64,000 nucleotides of DNA from Pediococcus acidilactici DSM 20284 (GTDB taxonomy: Bacteria; Bacillota; Bacilli; Lactobacillales; Lactobacillaceae). The stretch is from NCBI RefSeq assembly GCF_000146325.1, contig NZ_GL397067.1:1105660-1169659 (forward strand). The letters run 5' to 3'. Each line of letters opens with the position of its first letter. Position 1 is the stretch's first letter. Shown here piece after piece: positions 7,991-18,125 of this stretch. A program made the position numbers and the translations under genes. The notes below the pieces were generated by a model. It ran no database searches, had not been told where the DNA came from, and worked only from the letters and a program-made list of their open reading frames with translations.

Positions 7991-8109
7991 TAACAGTCCA
8001 AAATGGTTTCCCAGCCTCAATATCCTTCAATCTTTTTAATCTAACATACCTACTATATCCGAGCAACTTTCTTTTACTGAAGCTCTCGCATCGGCTTGGT
8101 TAAGCAGGT

Positions 8110-9435
8110 TTACTTATTTTTTCCGGTGGACACCACCAAATTCAAAATGATTGCCACCATAGCCGCAACCGCGATTGGCGAGCCTAGTAAATATTGTACC
8201 ATCTGAGGGGCTTCCTTCACCACCGTTGTGGGAATTAATACTAGCGCGAAGGTCAAAACAATCGGAATCCCAATTACGTATATGTCGCCATCTTTTTCTT
8301 GGAGGTTACGGATAACTCGCAAGCCGTTTAGCATAATGGTTACGCAGATAATCGCAAACACGCCGCCAATCACTGGGGCCGGAATGGCGGACAGAAACGC
8401 CGAAATCTTAGTAAAGAAGCCGAGCACGATGAACCAGATTCCAGCCGAAATGAACACCCGTTTACTGGCCACTCCGGTAATTGAAATAATTCCGGCATTT
8501 GTGGAATAGCCCGTTACAGGCGTAGACCCTAATAGAGCAGCAATTAGACAACTAATTCCTTCCCCAATTAAGCCACGGTTCCATTGTTTGTTGGTAATTT
8601 GGTGGTTAGTGACCGCCCCCATCGCAAACCAAGTTCCCGTTGTTTCGGTCGTTAGAATCGCGTAAATAATGATAAAAGTTAAAATTGCGGTTGGTGAAAA
8701 GGTGATTCCGTAATGAAAGACGGTGCCTTGCGGTAAGCTAAACCACGCCGCTTGTTTAACGGTGCTCCAGTCGAAGCGGCCCATCATGGTTGCCGCAACC
8801 GTACCGGCTAATAACGCAATGATGATTGCTCCAGTTCTAAAAATCCTTTGTAAACTAGGAAAGTGAATGCTAATTGAAATCGAAATCAAGAGCGTAACTG
8901 CCGTAATTCCAGCCAAAATTATATTTTGGTTGATGTTGCCGCTAGCTTGAAAAATATTACTGTTTAACGCAGTGGGGATCAGCGACAGTCCCACGCAAGT
9001 TATGATGGTGCCGCCCACCAGCGCCGGCACCAAAGTTTGAATAATCTTGTAAAAAACACCGGATATTCCCAATAATATAAGCAAAATTGCTCCCACGATG
9101 AGCGCTCCCAGCAAGGTAGCCATCCCTTTTTGGAGCCCACCGCTAGCGAGGACAATCCCCGACGCTGCCGTCAGCGGAACAAAAGAAGGTCCCTGAGAAA
9201 TTGGCATTTTCATGAAAACAGCGGTTTGAATGATGGTCCCGATTCCGGCCGCTAAGAAAGCCACCTGTAAAAGTCCCATTTTTTCGCTAAAGGACATCGA
9301 CAACATCATTGCTAAAATGACCGGCGGAACGTAGACGTCCATTGCCAAAACGTGCTGTAATCCTAATAAGCTTGCCTCACCATTGCCAATTTTATCGTCG
9401 GGCCCGATAAATAAGTTACTATGTTTTTCTTCCAT
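8110..9435 (-). CDS. Purine (xanthine/uric acid-type) permease, NCS2 family
   Basis: A 441-residue nucleobase:cation symporter of the NCS2 family with about 12-14 membrane segments. It has the early QHVLAMDVYVPPVI motif (QH motif of TM1, about residue 27), PISQGPSFVPLTAASG, and TTETTGTWFAMGAV before the late half. It probably imports xanthine or a related purine with protons. It starts 22 bases after the guanine deaminase stop, preceded by AGGAGAAG, so the two form a purine-salvage operon: GuaD makes xanthine and this permease moves it. Specificity between xanthine, urate and guanine is not settled. Confidence 0.88.
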   Translation of the reverse strand: MEEKHSNLFIGPDDKIGNGEASLLGLQHVLAMDVYVPPVILAMMLSMSFSEKMGLLQVAFLAAGIGTIIQTAVFMKMPISQGPSFVPLTAASGIVLASGGLQKGMATLLGALIVGAILLILLGISGVFYKIIQTLVPALVGGTIITCVGLSLIPTALNSNIFQASGNINQNIILAGITAVTLLISISISIHFPSLQRIFRTGAIIIALLAGTVAATMMGRFDWSTVKQAAWFSLPQGTVFHYGITFSPTAILTFIIIYAILTTETTGTWFAMGAVTNHQITNKQWNRGLIGEGISCLIAALLGSTPVTGYSTNAGIISITGVASKRVFISAGIWFIVLGFFTKISAFLSAIPAPVIGGVFAIICVTIMLNGLRVIRNLQEKDGDIYVIGIPIVLTFALVLIPTTVVKEAPQMVQYLLGSPIAVAAMVAIILNLVVSTGKNK

Positions 9436-9457
9436 TATTGAAATACTTCTCCTATGC

Positions 9458-10801
9458 TTACTTTTGACTAACTAAATTTCCGGCAATCAATACTTTTGAA
9501 ATATCGTCTAGGTTAGTTTGATACATTAACCTTGAAAAAATATCTGTCGGAGCGGTTGAAGAAATCTCCGCCAAGCCGTCCCTTACAATTTGCAAATCAG
9601 CGTAACATCCCCGCTTGATCTGACCGGCCGGGATGTGAAGCGCGCGGGCTCCGTTGACCGTTGCCATATAAAATGCTTGCATTGCTGAAATCCGCGAATT
9701 AGCTACGCCTCGCTGCTTAGCGGCCACCCGGTTATCTACCCCGTCTTCAAGCATTCTGGCGGAAATAATTGCCTGTTGAATGTTTCGGTAAATGCTAGCA
9801 GAAAAGCCACCTGAAATATCCGAACCTAACCCAACCGTTATTTTCTCCAAAATTTTTCTGACCGGGAGTACCGCATTTCCAAAGTAGGCGTTAGAAATCG
9901 GACAATGAGCAATTGCGGCGTGAGTCTGTTGGAAAATTGCTAAGTCATCTTCTCCTAATAACGTCCCGTGCGCCATAATCGAGCGGTCGGTGAGCAGATC
10001 CATTTCCTGAAGAACTTTTGCATCTGATTTACCAAACCGGTCCATTACATAGCCGTGTTCCCAATCGCTTTCACTACAGTGGGATTGAATCAGCAAATTG
10101 CGTTCCCGCGCTAACTTGCCTAACTCCAGTAACGTTTCATCTAAACAACTTGGAATAAATCGTGGGGTGACCACCGGAAAAATTGGTGCTTTTGAAAACT
10201 CTTCCTGGATTTTTTCAATAAAATTGACCGTACTATTTATTGCTGTTTTGGTAGAAGCATTGCGGTAGTAGGCTGGGGTTTGCTCAGGGTTATCCATTAC
10301 TACCTGACCAATAAACGCCCGTTGCCCGAGCTGGTTGCATTCCTCCGCTAAAACTAAGTTTGCTGCTTCATGAATTGTGCCGAAATACAGCGCGGTAGTG
10401 GTGCCGTTATTAACTAAATTACGCACTAAGTGGTGATAACTTTTTCTAGCAAAATCTGTATCTTGGTACTTGGCTTCCAACGGAAAAGTATATTCGTCTA
10501 GCCATTCGTTCAACGGTTTATCTAACGCCATCCCTGCTTGCGGCCATTGGGGAGCGTGAATATGTAAATCAATAAAGCCTGGCAAGAGGTATTCATCGTC
10601 GGCTAATTCGATTAACTTTTTAGCGGTCCGAGCTTTTACTAAAAGATCGCGATATTTGTCCTCTTTGGGCAAGACGATATTATCAATCATTCCCTTTTCG
10701 TCAATCACCACTAACGCGTCCTTAACAAAATTAACTTTTTGGGTTGATTCAGCCGAAAAGAAGGAACCCTTAATAATTTTTTTATAGTTAATTATCCCCA
10801 C
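9458..10801 (-). CDS. guaD: Guanine deaminase
   Basis: A 447-residue amidohydrolase that converts guanine to xanthine and ammonia. The metal-binding start of the barrel is PGFIDLHIHAPQWPQAG. Other landmarks are QSHCSESDWE (His and Glu ligands, near 240), MAHGTLL (His, near 279), HCPISNAYFGNAVLPV and the late catalytic Asp in VGLGSDISGGFS. These match the cytosine/guanine deaminase-type zinc enzymes. The best start is a GTG at 10801 close behind AAAGGGA. The spacing is tight, so the exact start is uncertain. It is first in an operon with the purine permease. Confidence 0.9.
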   Translation of the reverse strand: MGIINYKKIIKGSFFSAESTQKVNFVKDALVVIDEKGMIDNIVLPKEDKYRDLLVKARTAKKLIELADDEYLLPGFIDLHIHAPQWPQAGMALDKPLNEWLDEYTFPLEAKYQDTDFARKSYHHLVRNLVNNGTTTALYFGTIHEAANLVLAEECNQLGQRAFIGQVVMDNPEQTPAYYRNASTKTAINSTVNFIEKIQEEFSKAPIFPVVTPRFIPSCLDETLLELGKLARERNLLIQSHCSESDWEHGYVMDRFGKSDAKVLQEMDLLTDRSIMAHGTLLGEDDLAIFQQTHAAIAHCPISNAYFGNAVLPVRKILEKITVGLGSDISGGFSASIYRNIQQAIISARMLEDGVDNRVAAKQRGVANSRISAMQAFYMATVNGARALHIPAGQIKRGCYADLQIVRDGLAEISSTAPTDIFSRLMYQTNLDDISKVLIAGNLVSQK

Positions 10802-10895
10802 TCCCTTTCATTCTTTTTATATTATCACGAAATATATTTAATTAAAAACGGTTTTTATGACCGATTTTAACGAACATTGTTTTCAAAAGCGCACC

Positions 10896-10927
10896 AAAAA
10901 AGGCCAGGAAACAAATTTCCTAGCCTT
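10896..10927 (-). terminator. Terminator of the MacB-like transporter unit
   Basis: On the minus strand AAGGCTAGGAAA pairs with TTTCCTGGCCTT around TTTG and ends in TTTTTT. Confidence 0.88.
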
Positions 10928-10958
10928 AAGTCAGCGCCGATTACTTAGACTTTTAATT

Positions 10959-12896
10959 TTATTCCGTTGCCAAAGCTTCCACCGGATCCAGTTTAGAAGC
11001 CTTACGGGACGGCGTAAAGGCCGCCAAGAGGCTAATTACCACGCTGATAATCACTCCAAAAGTAATGTATCCCGGAGTAATTCCGATGATCGCAAAGTCA
11101 ATGTGTTTCTGTGACAACTGGTTGGCACCCCATTGAGCTAACAAGGCGAGCACCGAACCAAACACACTAGAGAACAAACCGAGGAAAAAGGCTTCGGAAA
11201 CAAACAAGTTACGGATGTCTTTTCGCCGTGCACCAATTGCCCGAAGAATCCCAATTTCTTTGGTCCGTTCGGCAACGCTAATGTAAAGTACCACGATGAT
11301 CATGATTGCCGAAACTAGTAGTGAAATTCCCGCAATTCCCGCTAGAACGTAGAAGGCCAGCATAATGTAGGTGTTTAACGAGTCTAGGATTGCTCCTACG
11401 CCGGTAATTGCGTAGGTTGCCCGTTGCTTGCCCTTCACCTGATGCTTATAACCCTTAATCTTGTTTTGAACGTCCTTAACGTTCGTAACTTGATCAACGT
11501 TAACCGTGAGGAAGTTAGGGCTAAAGGAAAGCTTTTGGTCCGTAAACATTCCCTTTAAAGTGTTGTAGTTAATGGCGCTGGTCCCGGACGTAATTACCCC
11601 CGAAACCGTGACTTCTTTTTGCAATTGCACCGGCCGTTTTTGGTCATCAACGGTGGTTACAAAAATGGTCACTTTTTTGCCGACCACGTTTTTGTAATGC
11701 TTGTCCAACTTCTTCGCTGACGCCTTATCTAACAAGATTTCATTTGCGTGTGGTAAGTGTCCATACTTAATGTCGTTGACCCGCTCAGTCTTATTCCAAG
11801 TCTGTAAAACTTGTAAGGTCGTTGACTTCTTTTCCTTAACCACCTTAGCCGATTGCAGGTAATAACCGCGTTCGACCGACTTGACATGGTCCATCTTCTG
11901 GAAGCGGCGGTAATCCGCATCCGCCATCGTGATTCCCTGGCCATCTTGCATTTGTTCAGGAGTAGCATTTTTGCTAACTTGCACCGCGGTCGGGTTAATT
12001 TGCGACGAAATCTGGTCGTTCATATACCCAGTCACCCCGTTACCTAATCCCAGCATTAAGATTACCGAAAAGATCCCGATCGAAGCACCGAAAATAATCA
12101 ACAGGTTGCGTTTTAAATTGTACCCCATGTGTTTGAGTGCCATTTGTAACGCGTCCCCAAAGGTCAAATGCTTGGGCTGGAAGCCTTTTTCTGCCGCAGG
12201 AACCGGATAAGGATCCCGCAAGTTAGCTTCACCATGAATCACTCCGTCGTCCAAATGAACCACTCGGGTACCAAAGTCAGCTACTTCTTGAGAATGGGTA
12301 ACCGCAATTACCAGCTTGCCATCCTTAGCAATCGATGCCAAAATTTCGAGAACCTCTTGGGTATTTTGACTATCTAACGCACCGGTGGGCTCGTCGGCGA
12401 TAATCACATCCGGATCTCCTGCTAAAGCCCGGGCAATGGCGACCCGTTGCTTTTGGCCCCCTGATAATTGGTTAGGATGTTTCCGCATGTGCTCTTTCAA
12501 CCCCACCCGGGTCAACAGTTCCTTAGCCCGGGCCACTCGTTGAGCATGGGATAACGAGGTCATTTCCAAGGAAACGAGCACGTTATCTAAAATATTCAGG
12601 TGACTAATCAAGTTGAAACTTTGGAAAATAAAGCCAATGTTTTCCCGCCGGTAAGCGTCTAACACCTTCGGCTTTGCGGAATGAAGCGATTGGCCGTTGT
12701 AGACCACGTCGCCTTCGTACTGGTGGTCCAAGCCCCCGATAATGTTCATCAAGGTCGATTTTCCGCCACCCGATTCACCTAAAATCGAGACAAATTCTCC
12801 ACGATCGAATTTCAAGTTAATCCCCTTGAGGACCTTGAATTCTTCATCGCCTAAATAATAAGATTTATGCACGTTTTGGACTTCAAGTAAACTCAT
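10959..12896 (-). CDS. MacB-like ABC transporter, fused ATPase and permease
   Basis: A 645-residue half-transporter. Residues 1-225 form a LolD/MacB-type ATPase with Walker [10 protein letters not shown], signature QLSGGQKQR and Walker [12 protein letters not shown]. The first membrane helix follows ([20 protein letters not shown]). Then come a large extracellular MacB_PCD domain of about 220 residues and three C-terminal FtsX-type helices with [15 protein letters not shown], the coupling loop. Family members export peptides or macrolides by mechanotransmission, and a dimer is expected. The start ATG follows AAGAGGAGAAAAT. It is 32 bases downstream of the P-type ATPase gene, so co-transcription is likely. 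Confidence 0.9.
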   Translation of the reverse strand: MSLLEVQNVHKSYYLGDEEFKVLKGINLKFDRGEFVSILGESGGGKSTLMNIIGGLDHQYEGDVVYNGQSLHSAKPKVLDAYRRENIGFIFQSFNLISHLNILDNVLVSLEMTSLSHAQRVARAKELLTRVGLKEHMRKHPNQLSGGQKQRVAIARALAGDPDVIIADEPTGALDSQNTQEVLEILASIAKDGKLVIAVTHSQEVADFGTRVVHLDDGVIHGEANLRDPYPVPAAEKGFQPKHLTFGDALQMALKHMGYNLKRNLLIIFGASIGIFSVILMLGLGNGVTGYMNDQISSQINPTAVQVSKNATPEQMQDGQGITMADADYRRFQKMDHVKSVERGYYLQSAKVVKEKKSTTLQVLQTWNKTERVNDIKYGHLPHANEILLDKASAKKLDKHYKNVVGKKVTIFVTTVDDQKRPVQLQKEVTVSGVITSGTSAINYNTLKGMFTDQKLSFSPNFLTVNVDQVTNVKDVQNKIKGYKHQVKGKQRATYAITGVGAILDSLNTYIMLAFYVLAGIAGISLLVSAIMIIVVLYISVAERTKEIGILRAIGARRKDIRNLFVSEAFFLGLFSSVFGSVLALLAQWGANQLSQKHIDFAIIGITPGYITFGVIISVVISLLAAFTPSRKASKLDPVEALATE

Positions 12897-12928
12897 ATTT
12901 TCTCCTCTTATGATCTATATTCTGCAAG

Positions 12929-15634
12929 TTAGTCTGCATGGACTTGCTTAAAGTGTCCTGGGTGGAAGTACTTATCGACTTCGGTCACCACGAGAACTAC
13001 AATTCCAGCCACGACCGGAATCAACCATTGCATGCCGCTCATTGCCGCAGTGCTGAAAATCGCTTGCATGAACGGTAAATAAGTTAATCCCAATTGTAAC
13101 ACTAATAGAACCCCGATTATCCAAAAAATATGCCAATTACGGAAAACATCCGTAGAAAGTGCTGGCTTTGGTGTTCGAATATTGAAGAGGTAAAAAATTT
13201 TACCAAAGACGATGATGTTTACCGTCACCGTGCTAGCCACTAATTCGCTGATTCCCTGACCACGAAGCCAGTCGAAGCCGACCATTCCTAGTCCGGCAAT
13301 TAAAATCGAAACGTAAATAATTTGGATTACGTCCGCCCGGTTTAAGAACGCCCTTCCCGCCGGACGCGGTCGCCGTTGCATAATGCCCTCTTCTGCGGGT
13401 TCAAACAAGAAAGCAAATTGAATCGTGATCGCCGATACCATGTTGATCCAGAGTAATTGGGTCGGTACCAACGGCAATTCTTGTTGGCTAATAATCGATA
13501 GGAGCACGATTAACCCTTCCGCAAAACTAGTCGGCAATAGGAAGCGGATCGTCTTCTTAATGTTGTCGTAAACCCGGCGACCTTCGCGGATCGCTTTGGA
13601 AAGGGTCGCAAAGTTATCGTCGGTGAGAATCATATCCGCCGATTCCTTTGCCACGTCAGTCCCCTTAATCCCCATCGCAATTCCGATATCGGCGCGTTTC
13701 AAGGCGGGCGCATCATTTACTCCGTCCCCCGTCATCGCGGTAACCAATCCGTTAGCTTGGTAAGCTTCTACAATGCGTAACTTATTATTCGGCGTGGTCC
13801 GCGCAAAAACATTGTAATTTTGGATAACTTTCCGCAAGGTTTCATCATCCAAGCGGTCAATTTCTGCACCAGTAATTGCCCTAATTTGGTCGTCCAACCC
13901 TAATTTTTGCGCAATTGCCGTGGCTGTTTCCGGATGGTCACCAGTAATCATCTTGACCTTTACTCCGGCATCCCGCATGTCGTGCAACGCCGCAATCGTT
14001 TCTTCTCGAGGAGGGTCAATTATCCCCGCCACCCCTAAAAATTGCATTCCATTTTGCAAATCTGCATGGGTTAAAGTGGTTTGCTCTGCCGGAGCTTTCT
14101 TATAAGCAACCGCCACCACGCGTTGCCCTTTTTGTGCAATTTGGGAGACCCGGTCGTACCACTCCGTCAAGTTAAAATCGGGATCGTCCTTAACCATTTC
14201 AAAAAGTTTATCGGGAGAACCCTTTACGTAAATCAATTTTTCACCAGTTGCACTCTGACTCAACTCCGCGATGTAACGATAGTCTGAATCAAACGGAATC
14301 ATGTCCACTTCGGTCCACTCAGGAACCCGTTGCTGAAAGGCTTTGTTCGCCAGGGTTAAAAATGCCCCGTCGGTAGGTTCCCCGTTAATTTGCCACTGAC
14401 CATCAGTTTGCGTTAATTCAGTGTCGTTAGCGTAATAACCAGCCAAGATCAATTTTTGTAAATCCGGGTGTTCGGTCAGTTGCACCGGCTGACCATTCAA
14501 ACACACCGTGCCTTCCGGTTGGTATCCCGTTCCCGTAACTTCAAATTCGTGTTGTTTAGTAACAACGGATTCCACCGTCATTTCATTTTTAGTCAACGTC
14601 CCGGTCTTGTCGGTTGCGATTACGTTCACCGAGCCTAACGTTTCTACCGCCGGCAAAGATTTCACAATTGCGTTTTGCTTGGTCATTTTGTTAATTCCCA
14701 TAGCCAAAACTACCGAAGTACTTGCGGGCAGTCCTTCTGGCAGGGATCCCACGATCATCGTGATCAACGCAATGACTAAAACAGGTAACGAGTAGATTTT
14801 AGTCAGGTAGCCGTAAATTCCCACTAACATGGCTACAATGACAATCCCGTACGAAATGTACTTTCCTAATCCATTAATTTCCCGCATTAACGGGGTAGTT
14901 TTACTCTTAACGGTCTTGACGCTGGAACTAATTTGACCAATTTCAGTTTGTTCCGCGGTAGCCACCACGATTCCAAGTCCGCTCCCGTTAGTAACCGCAG
15001 TCGAAGCGAACGCCGAGTTAGCCCGATCCCCTAAGGGAGTTTCTTCCTTGAGCGCCGTAGGAGTTTTTAAAACAGAATCTGCTTCACCAGTGAGCGCAGC
15101 TTCTTGAATTTTCAAGTTATCCGCGTCCACGATCCGGAGATCTGCCGGCACGTGGTCCCCCGCCTCTAAAAAGACTAGGTCGCCCGCCACTAGATCTTCG
15201 GCAGGAACGTCAAGTCGTTGCCCATCGCGGACCACCGTAGCTTCCACTTGCAACAGCTGTTTAATTTTGTCCACCGCACTAGAAGCCTTCACTTCTTGGA
15301 AATAACCAATTAGCGCGTTAATAATTACCACCATTCCGATAACGATCGAATCTGAATACTCTCGCAACATAAAGGTGGCAATTGCAGCAACAATCAAAAT
15401 GTAGATAATGCTGTTGTTGAATTGCTTTAAAAAACGCGTTAAATTGCTGGTCTTCTTTTCGGTCAAAGCGTTGGGCCCGTCCACGGCTAAGCGTCGTTGG
15501 GCTTCCGTGGCGGTGAGCCCCGCCTCGGGATCAGTGCGGAGAATTTGAGCGACCTCCGCAGTAGTTAAACGATAAAAATGAGGCGAGGGAGAGTGACCCG
15601 CGCCATAGTCATCGGATGTGGATTTAGTGTGCAT
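12929..15634 (-). CDS. P-type cation-transporting ATPase (PacL/PMA type, type II)
   Basis: A 901-residue membrane pump. It has an N-terminal cation ATPase domain (YRLTTAEVAQILRTDPEAGL), the actuator TGEAD near 182, and the type II transmembrane motif PEGLP (299-303). The phosphorylated Asp342 lies in DKTGTLTKN. It also has KGSPDK in the nucleotide domain, MITGDHPETA, and the hinge MTGDGVNDAPALKRADIGIAMG. Ten membrane helices are expected. PEGLP points to Ca2+, Na+/K+ or H+ type transport, not heavy metals; calcium or monovalent cations cannot be told apart here. It is the first gene of a probable unit with the MacB-like exporter. Confidence 0.9.
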   Translation of the reverse strand: MHTKSTSDDYGAGHSPSPHFYRLTTAEVAQILRTDPEAGLTATEAQRRLAVDGPNALTEKKTSNLTRFLKQFNNSIIYILIVAAIATFMLREYSDSIVIGMVVIINALIGYFQEVKASSAVDKIKQLLQVEATVVRDGQRLDVPAEDLVAGDLVFLEAGDHVPADLRIVDADNLKIQEAALTGEADSVLKTPTALKEETPLGDRANSAFASTAVTNGSGLGIVVATAEQTEIGQISSSVKTVKSKTTPLMREINGLGKYISYGIVIVAMLVGIYGYLTKIYSLPVLVIALITMIVGSLPEGLPASTSVVLAMGINKMTKQNAIVKSLPAVETLGSVNVIATDKTGTLTKNEMTVESVVTKQHEFEVTGTGYQPEGTVCLNGQPVQLTEHPDLQKLILAGYYANDTELTQTDGQWQINGEPTDGAFLTLANKAFQQRVPEWTEVDMIPFDSDYRYIAELSQSATGEKLIYVKGSPDKLFEMVKDDPDFNLTEWYDRVSQIAQKGQRVVAVAYKKAPAEQTTLTHADLQNGMQFLGVAGIIDPPREETIAALHDMRDAGVKVKMITGDHPETATAIAQKLGLDDQIRAITGAEIDRLDDETLRKVIQNYNVFARTTPNNKLRIVEAYQANGLVTAMTGDGVNDAPALKRADIGIAMGIKGTDVAKESADMILTDDNFATLSKAIREGRRVYDNIKKTIRFLLPTSFAEGLIVLLSIISQQELPLVPTQLLWINMVSAITIQFAFLFEPAEEGIMQRRPRPAGRAFLNRADVIQIIYVSILIAGLGMVGFDWLRGQGISELVASTVTVNIIVFGKIFYLFNIRTPKPALSTDVFRNWHIFWIIGVLLVLQLGLTYLPFMQAIFSTAAMSGMQWLIPVVAGIVVLVVTEVDKYFHPGHFKQVHAD

Positions 15635-15716
15635 AAGCGCCTCCTTAGATTTATAGATAGTTTTTGGTAATTAAAGCATAGCAAAGGTGGGTGGGGGAAG
15701 GAAAGAAAAAGGCTCA

Positions 15717-15850
15717 GAGTGTTTTGCACCCCGGGTAGCTCTTGAGGACTAACTGAATCTCGTCATTAATCGCGGGTTTGGCGATTGATGTCGGGATTGG
15801 GTTAGCCGAAGAGGGCTGGGGCGCAAAACACGTTTCGGCTACCTCGCAAT
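15717..15850. repeat. Variable-stem palindromic intergenic element, copy 4
   Basis: The whole element is an imperfect palindrome. Outer arms GTGTTTTGCACCCC and GGGGCGCAAAACAC enclose GGGTAGCTCTTGAGGACTAAC and GGTTAGCCGAAGAGGGCT. The core pairs AATCTCGTCATTAATCGC with GCGATTGATGTCGGGATT (15756-15798). It ends in ACGTTTCGGCTACC, shared with the copy at 3.4-3.7 kb. It lies 3' of opuCD. Confidence 0.85.
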
Positions 15851-15857
15851 AGAACAC

Positions 15858-15891
15858 AAAAAAACGAGCCAAGATTTCTCTTAGCTCGTTG
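15858..15891 (-). terminator. Terminator of the opuC operon
   Basis: On the minus strand CGAGCTAAGA pairs with TCTTGGCTCG around GAAA, followed by seven T. It is placed 19 bases after the opuCD stop codon. Confidence 0.9.
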
Positions 15892-15909
15892 ATTAAATCC
15901 ATGTATATT

Positions 15910-16563
15910 TTAAAGTGTCCGGCGCCGAAGTCGATTTTCTAGTGCACCAAGCACCAAATCAACAATGATCGCCATTAAAGCAGTTGGCAACGCTCCGGCA
16001 AGGATAATCGCGCCCCCGTTTGTGGCGTTGGTTCCGCGGATAATAATATCTCCCAGACCACCAGCACCCACGAAGGTTCCGATCGCAGTTATTCCGATCG
16101 CCAATACCATGGCGTTTCGAATCCCGGCTAAAATTACCGATAGTGATAGTGGAATTTCAATCATCCAAAGCACTTGGAGTTTGGTCATCCCCATCCCCTT
16201 ACCGGCGTCGAGGTATGCATCGTTTACGTTCAACATCCCCGTATAAGTGTTTTTAATGATTGGCAGTAAAGCATATAGGAAGACCGTCACGATTACGGTA
16301 GATACTCCCAAGCCTAACCCAAGCATTAAAATCGAAAGCATCGCTAGGGATGGGATGGTTTGAATTACGTTTGCCAAACCAATCACCCAATCACTAATCT
16401 TTCGGTTTTTCGCGATGAAAATCCCAATAGGAATCCCCACGATTGCCGCTAAAATGACCCCGTAAATGGAAATCAAAAAGTGGCGACTGAATTCCGAAAG
16501 CACGTACATTCCATTATGCGAGAAGTAATAGAACAGTTGTTGCCAAATATTCATACTTTGCAT
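15910..16563 (-). CDS. opuCD: Osmoprotectant ABC transporter permease OpuCD
   Basis: A 217-residue inner membrane permease of the glycine betaine/carnitine/choline transporter. It has the binding-protein-dependent transport EAA-like loop DAGKGMGMTKLQVLWMIEIPLS (about 116-137) and the conserved GIRNAMVLAIGITAIGTFVGAGGLGD. It pairs with OpuCB to form the channel. The start ATG overlaps the opuCC stop codon (TAATG), which indicates translational coupling. It is the last gene of opuCA-CB-CC-CD, with the terminator just after it. Confidence 0.92.
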   Translation of the reverse strand: MQSMNIWQQLFYYFSHNGMYVLSEFSRHFLISIYGVILAAIVGIPIGIFIAKNRKISDWVIGLANVIQTIPSLAMLSILMLGLGLGVSTVIVTVFLYALLPIIKNTYTGMLNVNDAYLDAGKGMGMTKLQVLWMIEIPLSLSVILAGIRNAMVLAIGITAIGTFVGAGGLGDIIIRGTNATNGGAIILAGALPTALMAIIVDLVLGALENRLRRRTL

Positions 16564-17489
16564 TAGTGCTTCCCTCCTTCAAAGTAGTGGTGCGCCTTAA
16601 GAAATTCACTAGCTACCACCGATGGTTCTTTCAAATTATTATCAACTTGGTAATTCAATTCTTGCATTGTTTCCAACGAAATTTTCCCGTCTAACTTGTG
16701 TAAAACGGGTGCTAATTGCGGATACTTCTTCAACGCCTTGTTATTAACAACGACACTCGCGCTGTACGGCGGGAAGAATTGCCGGTCGTCCTTAAGCAAT
16801 TTCAAATGGTAGCTGCGTACCCGACCGTCCGTAGAATAACCGAGGACCGCGTCCATCTTGTTGCTTGCTAAAGCATTGTAAAGCAATCCCATTTGCATTG
16901 GGTATACGTGTCCAAACTGGAAGCCATAACGTTTCTTGAAGTCTTCGTAACCGTCACCCTTTCGGCTTAACCAAGTTTGGTCGATTCCGACCTTCATTTT
17001 AGGAGCAATTTTCTTCAAATCACTGACCGTTTCAATATGGTGTTTCTTCGCAAAGTCCTGCGTTACCATAAATTGGTAAGTGTCCGCGAACCCGTAAGTT
17101 GGAAAGTACGTCATATCGTAACGCCGGTTGAATTCCTTGTTTACGTAATCGTTAACTGCTTGCGGCGACTTACCTTGGGGACCGTGCAGAATGGTCTGGT
17201 AGTCGGTTCCGCTAAAGCGAATCGAAGTTAAATCAGCTTCGTCACGTTTTTGAGCTTGAAAACTAACCGTTCCCGAGCCCAAGTTGTTGATTACTTCCGC
17301 ATTTAAATTCGTATCATGTTCAATTAACTGTTGAATCATTGCGCCCATAATTTGCTGTTCAGTAGTATTTTGGGCTGCAATCCGCACCGTATCTCCCGAG
17401 GTGCCGTTCAAACCAGGCCAGCCGCAGCTCGAAAGCATTACGGTTAACACGCCTAGCGGTAGGATCAGCTTCAGTAACTTTTTCAACAT
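16563..17489 (-). CDS. opuCC: Osmoprotectant-binding lipoprotein OpuCC
   Basis: A 308-residue extracellular substrate-binding protein. A lysine-rich signal peptide ends in the lipobox LSSC with Cys22, so the mature protein is lipid-anchored. The body is a type II periplasmic-binding fold of the OpuAC/QAT family: DTVRIAAQNTTEQQIMGAMI, NNLGSGTVSFQAQ, a VGIDQTWLSRKGDGYEDF segment and FFPPYSASVVVN, which contributes to the quaternary ammonium pocket. It delivers betaine, carnitine or choline to OpuCB/CD. The start ATG abuts the opuCB stop codon. Confidence 0.92.
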   Translation of the reverse strand: MLKKLLKLILPLGVLTVMLSSCGWPGLNGTSGDTVRIAAQNTTEQQIMGAMIQQLIEHDTNLNAEVINNLGSGTVSFQAQKRDEADLTSIRFSGTDYQTILHGPQGKSPQAVNDYVNKEFNRRYDMTYFPTYGFADTYQFMVTQDFAKKHHIETVSDLKKIAPKMKVGIDQTWLSRKGDGYEDFKKRYGFQFGHVYPMQMGLLYNALASNKMDAVLGYSTDGRVRSYHLKLLKDDRQFFPPYSASVVVNNKALKKYPQLAPVLHKLDGKISLETMQELNYQVDNNLKEPSVVASEFLKAHHYFEGGKH

Positions 17490-18125
17490 CTAGCCCACCT
17501 CCTGCGTTGTTTTGGGGGTTAGTTTGGCTTCTAGTTTACCTAAAAGGAAATCGGCAACTAATGCCAAGATAATTACCGGAATCGATCCGCCTAAAATCAA
17601 GTCGGAACGGTATAAGTTCAAACCGTTGAAAATCAAGTCACCTAAACCGCCCGCCCCAATATAGGAAGCTAACGCCGTCCAGGCAATTACGTAGGTTGCT
17701 GATAAACGAACCCCCGCCATAATTACCGGAAGCGCTAATTGGAGTTCAACTTTCCACATCCGTTGGAAACTATTCATGCCCATCCCCTTTGCCGCATCAA
17801 TTAGCGCAGGGTCTACACTGGTTAATCCCAGATAAGTGTTCCGTAAAATAGGTAATAATGAGTAAATGAATAGCGCCACGATTGCGGGAGTTGATCCAAT
17901 TCCGAAGATTGGAATCATGATGGCCAACAAAGCAAGCGCTGGGATGGTTTGCATCACGCTGGCAAGTCCAATTACCGCCCCTGAAATTTTAGGAGCCCGC
18001 GTAAGCAGCATCCCGAGGGGCACCGCCACGATGATCCCAAGCGCAAGGGCAACCGCTGAAATATAAATGTGTTGTCCAGTCTTGCTAAGAATGTCCGCAC
18101 CGTACTGATTTAAGAAGTTGATCAT
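17490..18125 (-). CDS. opuCB: Osmoprotectant ABC transporter permease OpuCB
   Basis: A 211-residue permease homologous to OpuCD in the same operon, with about six helices. The EAA-like loop is [20 protein letters not shown] and is followed by [30 protein letters not shown]. Its ATG shares one base with the opuCA stop (TAATG). The two permeases probably arose by duplication and act as a heterodimer. Confidence 0.92.
   Translation of the reverse strand: MINFLNQYGADILSKTGQHIYISAVALALGIIVAVPLGMLLTRAPKISGAVIGLASVMQTIPALALLAIMIPIFGIGSTPAIVALFIYSLLPILRNTYLGLTSVDPALIDAAKGMGMNSFQRMWKVELQLALPVIMAGVRLSATYVIAWTALASYIGAGGLGDLIFNGLNLYRSDLILGGSIPVIILALVADFLLGKLEAKLTPKTTQEVG

Noticed and set aside
7821-8066. 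N-terminal extension of about 82 codons on the ABC-F gene
   Set aside because: It runs through the palindromic repeat and lacks family similarity. ATG 7820 has a strong ribosome binding site and starts the conserved domain.
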